From Verrucomicrobiia bacterium (GTDB taxonomy: Bacteria > Verrucomicrobiota > Verrucomicrobiia > Opitutales > Cerasicoccaceae): DNA of 64,000 nucleotides. The translations under genes and the position numbers were made by a program. Positions 35,712 to 44,357 of the stretch are shown in pieces (position 1 is the stretch's first letter; the number at the start of each line of letters is the position of its first letter). The stretch is taken from contig JAUIAM010000003.1 of the NCBI GenBank assembly GCA_030425485.1, forward strand, positions 124,001-188,000, read 5' to 3'. A model generated the notes under the pieces. The model had not been told where the DNA came from and ran no database searches. It saw only the letters and a list, made by a program, of their open reading frames with translations.

Positions 35712-36398
35712 ATGCAATACCCCAAGGCAATGACAGCATTTCAAGCTTACGTGCACACAGGCACGATAAGCCGGGATGAGAGAGCGGCTCGCAGTTTCCG
35801 TGGCTTTTCGCTCACGGAGCTGCTTGTTGCTTTGGCTGTCATCGCGATCATTGCAGTGATCCTGTTTCCGGTGCTGGACGTTGTCAGGAACTCCAGCCAT
35901 CAGGCTGCTTGTGCCAGTAACTTACGTCAAATCGGGAGCACCTTTTCGATCTACGCTCTGGAGTATAACGGGAAGCTTCCACCGTGCATGCAGAGGAGGT
36001 CACCCGAAAGTGGCCTGTTTAATCCATGGCCCCGATATTTGACTCGGGTCATGCCGGAGTTTACGGGTGAATTGCAAAATCAGTGGTGGCGGTCTGACAT
36101 CTTTGTCTGTCCCGCCACGGGTGATGTCCGCAGTTATGGGATGAATTGGGCTGCCGGAGGCGTGACCGTGGCCAATATTGAGGACGCAAGTCGTAAGGTA
36201 TTGGCAGCCGACTCGGCACTTGGTCAGGGTGACTGGTCTCTAGCCCTGTATCCCGTCTGGCCAGACGATAAACATCAGCTTGATTTCCGCCATGGAGGGC
36301 GTGCGAACTTTCTGTTTTTTGACGGACACGTTGAGGCGCGCGACAACGACGAGATATACGAATGGGATAAGCCGGGGACCTGGAGAATCGAGCAGTAG
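35712..36398 (+). CDS. Type II pseudopilin-like protein with H-X9-DG motif
   Basis: 228 residues. The prepilin cleavage site is RG-FSLTELL followed by the helix LVALAVIAIIAVILFPV. The C-terminal region has HGGRANFLFFDGHVE, the H-X9-DG signature. The leader before the cleavage site is long (about 30 residues) if the ATG at 35712 is used; the ATG at 35730 shortens it. It lies 2 bases before the GH2 lipoprotein gene, so the two are co-transcribed. A role in surface assembly or secretion of the glycan-degrading machinery is inferred only from recurring neighbourhood. Confidence 0.85.
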   Translation: MQYPKAMTAFQAYVHTGTISRDERAARSFRGFSLTELLVALAVIAIIAVILFPVLDVVRNSSHQAACASNLRQIGSTFSIYALEYNGKLPPCMQRRSPESGLFNPWPRYLTRVMPEFTGELQNQWWRSDIFVCPATGDVRSYGMNWAAGGVTVANIEDASRKVLAADSALGQGDWSLALYPVWPDDKHQLDFRHGGRANFLFFDGHVEARDNDEIYEWDKPGTWRIEQ

Positions 36399-36400
36399 TC

Positions 36401-39400
36401 ATGATGAGTTTTTTCTTGTGCGGGGCGTTCCGGCAGTTCCGGGGTGTATGGTGTTTACTGATTTGCGTATTGGGGTTCGTGTGCGCTTGTGGCGGGCAGG
36501 AGCGTACGCAGGAGTCCCTGCTGGGGCAATGGCAGATCACGCCAGTGATGCCTGGGGAGGCGCTGAAGGATACACCACCGGATGGTCCATGGAAGACCAT
36601 TGATATCCCTCACGATCAGGCCTGGCTGACACAGGGAAAGGATTACAAAGGGCCGTTGCATGGCCTGCACTTTGGGGTGAATGCCAACAAGATACGTTAC
36701 GTTTGGTATCGCAAGGAATTTGAGCTCGATTCTGAGCAGCGAAACGAGGTTCGCCAGGGGCGGAGACTGTTTATCCACTTTGACGCCGTTGCTTTCGTAA
36801 CCGATGTCTACCTCAACGGCCATCATCTTGGCCGTAGCATAGATGGCTTCCTGCCCTTCGAGTTCGATGTCACTGACCTGGTTAACCTCAGTGGCGAGAA
36901 TACGCTGGAACTGAGGGTAGGTACCTATCATGTGGCCAAGGAGTTGGGCGCGCCCGTGGGAAATACTTTCCAGCAGCACGGTGGCATCTGGCAGCCGGCA
37001 TATCTGGAAACGCGTGGCTCAGCCTATGTGGAGGATATCTTTGTGCAGCCATCGGTGCGTAAGGGAGAGTTCAAGGTCGACTTGACTGTTAAGGGTGATG
37101 CGGGGGCTATACGGTCTGTTCGTTATGAAGTGTTGGACGATGGCGAGAGCGTGATCGAGGAGACGTTGCCGTTAGGTGAAGCCGTGAGTGTTGCTCTACC
37201 TTTTGATAACCCGACACTCTGGTGGCCCGATAGTCCGCATTTGTATACCTTGCGGACAGCATTGATCGCAGAAGACGGCTCCGTGCTGGATTACTTTGAC
37301 CAAGCGTTTGGCTTTCGTGAAGTTTGGATCGAGGGAACTGGGTTTTACCTTAATGGCAAAAAAGTTCATCTCTACGGACGCTGGACGCACGCGCCGTCGT
37401 TCTACCGTTCGCGTCTGTATCCGCCCGAGGCAGAGCCGTATTATGACGGGCGTTATACCATGCCGGAGGGAGGAGAGTACCTTACACCTGAAAATCTGTG
37501 GATGGCGCATAAGGAGCGCGGGGGGATTAATGTCGTACGCATTCATTGCCAGCCGGTGCCCAAGGTTTATCTTGATGAGGCAGACCGCCAGGGGATTTTG
37601 CTGATTGCCGAAACCGCCATCGACCATCGACCCAGGACGGAAGAGGCGTTTGAGCACGCTGTCAACTACGTCAAGCGCGACCGCAATCACCCGAGTATCG
37701 TCATGTGGTCGGGGTCGAATGAATTTTACCTGTGGATGGCTCCACAGCCACAACCCTACAAAACCTTTATGGCACAGGTCAGCCAGGGGATGCATGGAGT
37801 GGACCCGACGCGTCCGGTAACGCACTCCGGATTCGGCGTGGCCGATGAGAATGACGAGGTGATGAACTATCACTACCCGACACTAATGCGTCCGCAGTAT
37901 ATGCCCAATGAGCTGTTTTGGCCGCAGGACGTCGAGGAGTGTCGTCGGGATAAGGTCAAGACCTACCTCGAGCAATGGGAGCAGGACAAGCCGCTCATGC
38001 TCGGTGAAGTTCTTCCTCCGTGGAAGATGCGCTATGAATACGGTTTTGGCCATGAGTATTTCAAGCTGACGGCGCAGGAGCAGTTGGAGTTGGACCTGGA
38101 GCAAAAGCCGCTGCTGTACGCGAAGGTTGCGCTGATGTATCGGATGCAGGGTGTGATGCACCTCGGACAGTCAATTGGCGGCTCCGGTTACGTCGATAAC
38201 CCGATTAAGCAGCGCTTGGCGGACTTGGCCTATACCACGGTTGGGGGGATGTTTTATCCCTGGACGAAGCACTGGTTTGAGGGCCAGCCGATTCGTTACG
38301 AGTTATGGCTGTCTAACATTGGCTTGGAGGACTTTGAGGGAGACGTTGCCTTTCATCTAACTCAAGGGGAAAAGGTACTGTACGCATCCGAGCAGGCGCT
38401 GCGCATCCCACAAGGTGAAGCCCTGAAGGTGCCGCTCGAGATGACGGTCCACGCCGCGGATTATAACGCTGGGGTTGAATTACTGCTTACGGCACAAGTG
38501 GCTGGACGGGTGGGTGATGAGCAGATCGATACGCTCATCGAGCAGTCGCTTCGCGTGCTCCCCGCGGACGAGACCATTTCTGACCTGAGCCGTAGCGTTT
38601 TTATCTGGGCTGGCGGTGACTCCTACGAGCGAGCTGAAGCCTTATGGACGCGGATTGAAGAGGCGAAGTTTGTCGAGTCGGCTCAAGAGGTTCGGCAACT
38701 CGATCCCGGGGAAAGTATCCTCGTGCTCCCCGCTGGCGTGCATGCCCAGGCACAGGCCGCGCTTTCAGAATCCTTGAGTGCATATCTCAAGCGCGGGGGG
38801 CGCTTGCTTGTGTTGGAGCAGGAGAGCATGGAGCAAGCCTGGCTGCCCACGGAGATGGCTTTGTTGGATGATGCTCAGAACACCCTTTTCGCCAGTCCGG
38901 ACAGCCTGGCCCTTGGCTCGCTCCCAGAAGACGCATTGACCTACTGGCAGGGGGATCACCGGGTGGTACGTCGACCTTTCGCTGAGTCCATCGGGGGCGG
39001 CGTAACGGTCTTGGCCGATTTTCCAAGTGCGGGTGTTGTGCAGCTTCGCTGCGGCGAGGGGCTTGCCGTGCTCTCACAAGTTCTGGTCCAGGAAAAACTG
39101 AGTTTGGAGCCGATGGCGGAGGAAGTGCTGGAGGAGTTGCTTCGCTATTTAGACGAGGTTCGTATGCCCAGGCTGCGTGCGACGCATCTATGGGCAGATG
39201 AAGGGAGTCGCTACCGGGAAGCGCTTTCCGAGATCGGCGTGGTGCTGGAAAAGGAGACGTTCACACCTCGACCTGCGCTGGGAAAGAACGAACAGCTTCT
39301 CGTGGATGCCACGACAGTTGACATCGCTGAGCTTGTTGTCGTGCGCGATTGGGTAAAGCAGGGCGGGAGGCTGGTCCTGCACGATCTCAGCAACGAGCAA

Positions 39401-40481
39401 ATACGCGAGGTGGGAACCTTGTTCTCGCTGCCGATCGAAGCTGGAAAACCGCAGGAGCGTGTGGCACTGCTCGATAGTCCCCTGAGCTTTGGCATGAGCC
39501 CATATCTGTTGGCCTTTGGAGACGACGCCTGGCCATTGGCAGCCAGTCCGGTGTCTCTGACAAGCTCGGATTCGCATCTGGCCGAGCCAGCTACAGCGCC
39601 TATGCTCTGGGGAAGTTATCGCTATGGTGAAGGTGAGCTGGTGATTGATCAGGTTCAGTGGGACCGCGAGGCAAAGGAACGGCAGAAAGCCCTTCGCTTT
39701 GGCACCACACTGATCATTCATCAGTGTGGTGAAAGCCCTTCGCTTTGGCACCACACTGATGAATGATCTCGGTGTGCCGATGCAAGCCATCGAGGTGAGC
39801 ACAGGCGATGACGCCGGCTGGATGCCTATCGACTTATCGGCTAATATTAATGCGGGCGACACGATGGCTTTACCCGTGGTGAATGCCGGTAATGGAGCGA
39901 CTTCACGCCTTGATTTGCTCTCTGGCCAATGGCCGCGTGGCCGACAAGATATAGATGGCGTGACTTTCATTTTACCGGACCCGGTTGCGAATGAAGATTG
40001 CCTGATCCGCTTGAACACCAGGCGAGAATTGCCTGGCGGTACTATGTTAGAAACATTTCCGGGCCAGCCCACACGCCAGCGCATTCGCATCCCGCAGCGG
40101 ATCAACGCCGAGGAACTGGCTTTTGTCCACGGCTACATGCGTCTCTGGGACGAGCCCTACGAGCCCCCCGCACCTCCGGCCACCGTCATGACCTATCGGG
40201 TTCACTATGATACGGGCCGCGTCGTGGACATCCCGGTGCGTGATGGTGAAGCGATTCGACATATGCAGGACAAGCGGTCTGGCGAGTTGCCCGACGCGGT
40301 TCCTGCGTTCAAAACCCAAGTGCCCTACAGAGAGGGGAACACCTATTACATGATGCGGTGGCTTAACCCCCACCCGGAAGAAAAAATTGTCGCTGTGGAG
40401 GTGCTGGCGGAGCAATCACCGGCTTACGTGCCGGTTGTTCTTAGCATGAGTTTTGTCGAGTCCGCATTAGCCTACGACTAG
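36401..40481 (+). pseudogene. GH2 glycoside hydrolase lipoprotein, frameshifted by a 46-bp insertion
   Basis: The first frame (36401-39766) encodes a lipobox (VCAC), GH2 sugar-binding and Ig-like domains, and a TIM barrel with E441 (SGSNEFY) as acid/base and E536 (LMLGEVLPP) as nucleophile. At about residue 1104 the frame shifts. The remaining ~240 residues continue in the next frame to 40481. Removing 39715-39760 restores one protein of 1344 residues that aligns along its length with the LamG-GH2 at 20512 but lacks the LamG domain. The catalytic domains are intact upstream of the shift, so a truncated but active enzyme is possible. A true mutation, a phase-variable state or a sequencing/assembly error are all possible. 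Confidence 0.85.
39686..39760 (+). repeat. Quasi-palindromic 29-bp duplication causing a frameshift
   Basis: A 29-base segment (39686-39714) is repeated exactly at 39732-39760. Between them lie 17 bases, CATTCATCAGTGTGGTG, which are the exact reverse complement of CACCACACTGATGAATG at 39750-39766, the end of the second copy and its continuation. This direct-inverted-direct layout is what a polymerase template switch to the complementary strand and back would leave. Net insertion is 46 bases, shifting the GH2 frame by one. Confidence 0.9.
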
Positions 40482-40517
40482 ATCGGTTCTGTCGGTACCT
40501 TCACTCTGGATGCATCC

Positions 40518-42098
40518 ATGAATATTCTCAGACAACTCCTTCTAGCGGGACTTTTCGTTACCTCGATGTCATCTCTGGTGCATGCGGATGTGCGTATGCC
40601 TGCTCTCTTTGGGGATCATATGGTTTTGCAGCGTGATCGTCCATTGCCCGTCTGGGGATGGGCTGAGCCGAGCGAGCGGGTTCGCGTTTCGCTGGGCACG
40701 GTAGCTGCGGAGACTGTGGCTGATCAACAGGGGAAATGGCAACTTAGCCTGCCTGCGATGGAAGCTTCGCACGCACCGCTTGAGATGGTGGTTTCCGGGC
40801 GTAATCGCATTGTAATCAAAGATGTATTGGTGGGCGATGTATGGGTGTGCGCGGGGCAGTCGAATATGGAGCGTACGGTACTCCAGTCACATAACGCCAA
40901 ACAGGCTTTGTCAGAAGCCGACCTCCCTGCCATACGCTTCTTTCAGGTCGGGCGTAAAATCGCTTTTGAGCCACAGGCAGATTGCGCAGGGCAATGGGTG
41001 GTGTGTGAGCTGGGTTCACCTGCGCTAAGAAAGTTTTCGGCAGTCGCCTATTTTTTCGGCAAGGAAATTTTTGCCGCGCAGGGTATGCCCGTGGGACTTA
41101 TCGGAACCTACCGTGGTGGATCGCCAGCAGAAGCCTGGACGAGCCTTGAAAAACTCGGGTCCGTGCCCGCCCTCCAGCACTACGTCGAGGCATTTGAGGA
41201 AACCAAGATACACCTGCCCGAATTGGTCGAGGTCTACAATAAGGAGACTTTACCTGCCTGGCGTTTAGCCGTGAAAGCGTGGGAAGCCAAGCCGGCACCA
41301 CGAGGCCCCAAACCACGCTGGCCGCTGAGCCCCAGTACAAACCCGCGGCAGCCTACCGTACTTTTTAACGGTATGGTGAACCCGATCATTCCCTTTGCGA
41401 TTAAAGGTATTATCTGGTATCAAGGGGAAAACAACGGTCTCAGCACTGAGCATGCGAGCGAGTACGCAGTGCTCTTTCCAGCTATGATTGCTGATTGGCG
41501 GGAGCGCTGGGGGCAGGGTGATTTCCCTTTTCTTTACGTCCAACTCGCGAGCTACCAGACCAAGCAGCCCGAGAACGATTGGCCAAGGTTGCGGGAGTCG
41601 CAACGCCAGGCTCTCACCGTGCCCGAGACAGCCATGGCGGTGAGCATTGATATTGGTGAGCAATTCGACAGCCACCCCAAGAACAAAGTCGATGTGGGAA
41701 AACGCCTTGCGCTGGCTGCCCGTCACGTAGCCTACGGCGAAGACATTGTTTACTCTGGGCCTATGGTGAAGTCCATGCATACCGAAGGCACGAAGGCAGT
41801 GCTTCGGTTTGAACACATCGGTAGCGGGCTGACCATTGGTGTCCCACCTCCGATCCGTATGGGGCAAAAGCCACAGCAACCGTCGAGTTCCCTGCAGTCC
41901 TTTGAGATTGCCGGAGTAGAAGGTGAATTTTTTCCGGCAGAGGCAATCATCCAGGGGGATACCTTGGTGGTATCTTCGCCTGAGGTAAAGGCACCCGTTG
42001 CGGTGCGTTACGCCTGGGCCGCATGGCCTGACCCACGGCCCAATCTTTATAACCGGGACGGGTTGCCCGCCTCTCCTTTCACCGTACGATTGCCCTGA
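40518..42098 (+). CDS. Sialate O-acetylesterase-type (SASA/SGNH) carbohydrate esterase
   Basis: 526 residues. The signal peptide ends at LVHA-D. The start of the mature part (MPALFGDHMVLQRDRPLPVWGWA) is the beta-sandwich typical of this family. The catalytic Ser is S115 in CAGQSNME (SGNH block I), with block V near DSHPKNKVDVGKRLA supplying Asp and His. IIWYQGENN is the third conserved block. The family removes acetyl groups from sialic acids, xylans or other glycans in the periplasm. It follows the frameshifted GH2 by 36 bases in the same unit and overlaps the convergent sulfatase by 52 bases. Confidence 0.9.
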   Translation: MNILRQLLLAGLFVTSMSSLVHADVRMPALFGDHMVLQRDRPLPVWGWAEPSERVRVSLGTVAAETVADQQGKWQLSLPAMEASHAPLEMVVSGRNRIVIKDVLVGDVWVCAGQSNMERTVLQSHNAKQALSEADLPAIRFFQVGRKIAFEPQADCAGQWVVCELGSPALRKFSAVAYFFGKEIFAAQGMPVGLIGTYRGGSPAEAWTSLEKLGSVPALQHYVEAFEETKIHLPELVEVYNKETLPAWRLAVKAWEAKPAPRGPKPRWPLSPSTNPRQPTVLFNGMVNPIIPFAIKGIIWYQGENNGLSTEHASEYAVLFPAMIADWRERWGQGDFPFLYVQLASYQTKQPENDWPRLRESQRQALTVPETAMAVSIDIGEQFDSHPKNKVDVGKRLALAARHVAYGEDIVYSGPMVKSMHTEGTKAVLRFEHIGSGLTIGVPPPIRMGQKPQQPSSSLQSFEIAGVEGEFFPAEAIIQGDTLVVSSPEVKAPVAVRYAWAAWPDPRPNLYNRDGLPASPFTVRLP

Positions 42099-43555
42099 AC
42101 GCACTCTTTGCTGTCGCGTGGGTCGAGCTTCCAGGGGACGACATCCGCGGTCTCCAGATAGTGGGCCAGCAGGCGCTCCTTCATTTCTGGGACGATAGGC
42201 TGGTAGTGCGTGTTACCAATGAGGTTTGTGGTTTCGCATGGATCGTCTTTCAGGTCGTACAACTCGTCGGCCTCCTCCTTTCTGAGCACATACTTGTAGC
42301 GATCCGTGCGGCACATAATGGCTTTGCCGTGAGCTTGTGCATCATTGGCCTGAACATGAACTCGTGGCCAGTAGAGGCTGTCTTTATTCGCCTGTGGGGT
42401 ACCCTCGCTGCAATGTTCCTCGGTGGGCAGGCGTCCACCCTCACAAAAGACAGCGTCCCGGTGGGGTGTGTTCCGGCTTAGCAGGGGCAAGAGTGATTTA
42501 CCAAAATGTGTGTACTCCGGTTGCCAGCCAATGAGGTCGTATACCGTGGCAGGGAAGTCGATCAGCTCGACAAGCGCGTTGCGGGTACCCGGCATGCGTG
42601 GGTGGCTTTGTGGAGGCTTGAAAATAAAGGGCACGCGGGTCAGGCAATCTTCAAAGGTGTTCTGGGCTTTCTCGACCAAGCCGTAGTCACCCGTGTAGTC
42701 ACCATGGTCGGAGAAGAAAAACAGGGCGGTATCATCCCAACAGCCCATTGCCTTAAAGGCGTCGATCAGTCTACCGAGTGCCTGGTCGGTGCGCATGGCC
42801 ATCCCATAATAGGTTGCTCGGAGTTCATCCCACTGATCCTCGCTCCAGTGGACCAAGGCCTGGCGTTTACGCACTTCCTCCAGCAGGCGGGGTTTGCCGG
42901 GAGCAAGATCTTCAGCGCGAATCCGGGGCGGGAGCTTTGACCTGTCAATAGCACTGAAATAAGGCTCTTCGACGCCGTATGGCGGGTGGGGATACTCCAG
43001 CGCAAGGAAAAGGCAGAGCGGCTTTTCGCCCCCATAGTTTTGGGCAAAGGAGGTGGCGTCGAGTACATGAGCCCAGTCTGAGTCGAGGTACACGCTCTCG
43101 CTCACCTCCTTCTTCAGGCGACCTGCCATAAATGAATAGGCGTCTGCATCGCGCCAGCTTGTGTGTGTGTGCAGATTGGGGTGAGTCGGTTTCACCTGAT
43201 GGCGATAGTTGCAGGACGCAAGCGGGTCGGTTACGAGGTCGTTTTTTCCGCCCCAGTAGACGAAGTAGCCAGCCTTCTTTAGCTCCTTCAACAGACAGGG
43301 TTCCCCGGTGTGAAGAAGGTGCTGCATGCTGCGATGTCCGCGGACATGAGGGTACCAGCCTGTCATGAAGGAGCATCGACTGGGCGTGCAAACCGGATTC
43401 TGGCAAAAGGTCTGAGTGAAGGAAATTGCCTCTGTTTCAACCAATTGGTCAAGTACGGGTGTTTGTGCTGCACGATTTCCGAGGTGCCCAAGCATATCCC
43501 CGCGCCACTGATCAGGAATGAAGAAAATCAGGTTCGGTTTCTTATCAGCACTCAT
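42047..43555 (-). CDS. Type I (formylglycine) sulfatase 4
   Basis: 502 residues from the ATG at 43555; an ATG 18 bases upstream lies inside the operator and is less likely. The maturation motif is C56-T-P-S-R in NPVCTPSRCSFMTG, the canonical form. Metal-site features are FFIPDQW (D15) and FFSDHGDYTGD. The layout (WGGKNDL, ALEYPHPPYG) differs from the other three, so it probably removes a different sulfate. No signal peptide. It is convergent with the esterase gene and their coding sequences overlap by 52 bases. Operator 5 overlaps its 5' leader, so the LacI repressor is the likely regulator. It is the last gene before repeat C. Confidence 0.92.
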   Translation of the reverse strand: MSADKKPNLIFFIPDQWRGDMLGHLGNRAAQTPVLDQLVETEAISFTQTFCQNPVCTPSRCSFMTGWYPHVRGHRSMQHLLHTGEPCLLKELKKAGYFVYWGGKNDLVTDPLASCNYRHQVKPTHPNLHTHTSWRDADAYSFMAGRLKKEVSESVYLDSDWAHVLDATSFAQNYGGEKPLCLFLALEYPHPPYGVEEPYFSAIDRSKLPPRIRAEDLAPGKPRLLEEVRKRQALVHWSEDQWDELRATYYGMAMRTDQALGRLIDAFKAMGCWDDTALFFFSDHGDYTGDYGLVEKAQNTFEDCLTRVPFIFKPPQSHPRMPGTRNALVELIDFPATVYDLIGWQPEYTHFGKSLLPLLSRNTPHRDAVFCEGGRLPTEEHCSEGTPQANKDSLYWPRVHVQANDAQAHGKAIMCRTDRYKYVLRKEEADELYDLKDDPCETTNLIGNTHYQPIVPEMKERLLAHYLETADVVPWKLDPRDSKECVQGNRTVKGEAGNPSRL

Positions 43556-43556
43556 G

Positions 43557-43572
43557 TGGAAATCGTTTTCCA
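43557..43572. promoter_or_regulatory. LacI-family operator 5 (one mismatch)
   Basis: TGGAAATCGTTTTCCA differs from the perfect palindrome at one position left of the CG centre. It lies directly before the ATG at 43555 of the minus-strand sulfatase, in the 5' leader, and is the right-most copy, close to repeat C. Confidence 0.7.
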
Positions 43573-43759
43573 TTTTCGAGGCTGAGTCGAGCAGATTTGA
43601 AGAAGAGCCTTTCTGTCTTACTAGGGTGAAGAACAGTATCCCGCAAGCGACTAGCTTGACGCGATTGGCTTAAGGGTGCTGTCTGAAATATTGAACGACG
43701 TGGGGTAGTCAGCTTGTCGCAAGCTTGTGTGAAAATTCCGGAATAAGCTCAGCGAAATT

Positions 43760-43821
43760 ACAACCGGAATTCGTAACTATCTCACTAGCAACACTTCGTT
43801 CGATCCCGATCGGCTCCACCA
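43760..43821 (+). repeat. att-like direct repeat C (tRNA-Ala/tmRNA 3' end)
   Basis: It matches repeat B almost base for base from ATTCGTAACTATCTCACT to the terminal CCA. The tRNA-like part is T-loop TTCGATC, CCGAT, acceptor CGGCTCC and ACCA; the 5' T-stem half is missing. It separates the LacI-regulated glycan locus from the metal-efflux locus. Confidence 0.65.
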
Positions 43822-44018
43822 TTTAAGATGCTTTGCAACAAAAGTATAGGGAATCTAAAGGCATGGGATATCACGATGGTAATGTCGTTCTATCCAGCCT
43901 CATCGGAGTATCGGTATATTGAATTTAGTGCAATCCTGCCGTGCAAATCTACCTGCAATAATAGGTGTTGGATATTCTTTTTTTAAGGGTATTTTGGGGA
44001 TCTGACGTTAAACAGGAT

Positions 44019-44351
44019 ATGCACCACAAAAAATTTGAAGACATGGTTGGGCGTCTTTCCGGGCAATCGCCGCCAAGCTGTCCGGGGAATTTGGAAGCCA
44101 ATGTGCTCCGGCGTATTCGTCTAGACGAGGACAGTCGTTTTCGCGGTGTCTGGTCGTGGCTCGGCGAGCTTATGCCACAGACCGGTTTTATGGCGTCGGT
44201 GCTGACGATTGCCGTAATGATCAGCTCAATGGCGGCTTTTCTCACGACATCTGCCTACGCTAAAAAAATCGAACAGCAGCAGTTGATGAGCTATGCAATG
44301 GATTTTAACATCATTAAGGATACCCACCTGGTGTCTCTGGACCGTGAGTAA
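44019..44351 (+). CDS. Small single-pass membrane protein, CnrY-like anti-sigma candidate
   Basis: 110 residues from the ATG at 44019, chosen because AGGA lies a few bases upstream and the longer frame from 43965 adds an unconvincing leader. Residues 1-50 are charged and probably cytoplasmic. A membrane helix covers about 56-78 (FMASVLTIAVMISSMAAFL), and the tail of ~30 residues would be outside. Size and topology match CnrY-type anti-sigma factors, which hold an ECF sigma factor at the membrane. No clear sequence motif is shared, so the assignment rests on topology and on the order Y-X-H upstream of an RND pump. It is separated from the sensor gene by 6 bases. Confidence 0.6.
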   Translation: MHHKKFEDMVGRLSGQSPPSCPGNLEANVLRRIRLDEDSRFRGVWSWLGELMPQTGFMASVLTIAVMISSMAAFLTTSAYAKKIEQQQLMSYAMDFNIIKDTHLVSLDRE

Positions 44352-44357
44352 ACAACC

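Larger units (their letters stand above)
43556..44018. other. Intergenic stretch with operator 5 and repeat C
   Basis: About 460 bases without a recognisable gene. It contains the sulfatase promoter region with operator 5 (43557-43572) and the tRNA-3'-end-like repeat C (43760-43821). The last 200 bases, an AT-rich stretch, are presumably the promoter of the metal-resistance operon. No terminator-like hairpin follows repeat C. Confidence 0.6.

Noticed and set aside
39726-40481. Independent gene for the last ~240 residues of the second GH2
   Set aside because: It begins inside the duplicated segment and aligns with the C terminus of the intact GH2 at 20512, so it is the displaced 3' part of one gene.
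549-43821. Complete tRNA-Ala or tmRNA genes at the three repeats
   Set aside because: Only the T-loop and acceptor 3' strand are present; the 5' T-stem half does not pair and no anticodon, D arm or 5' acceptor strand is found upstream.
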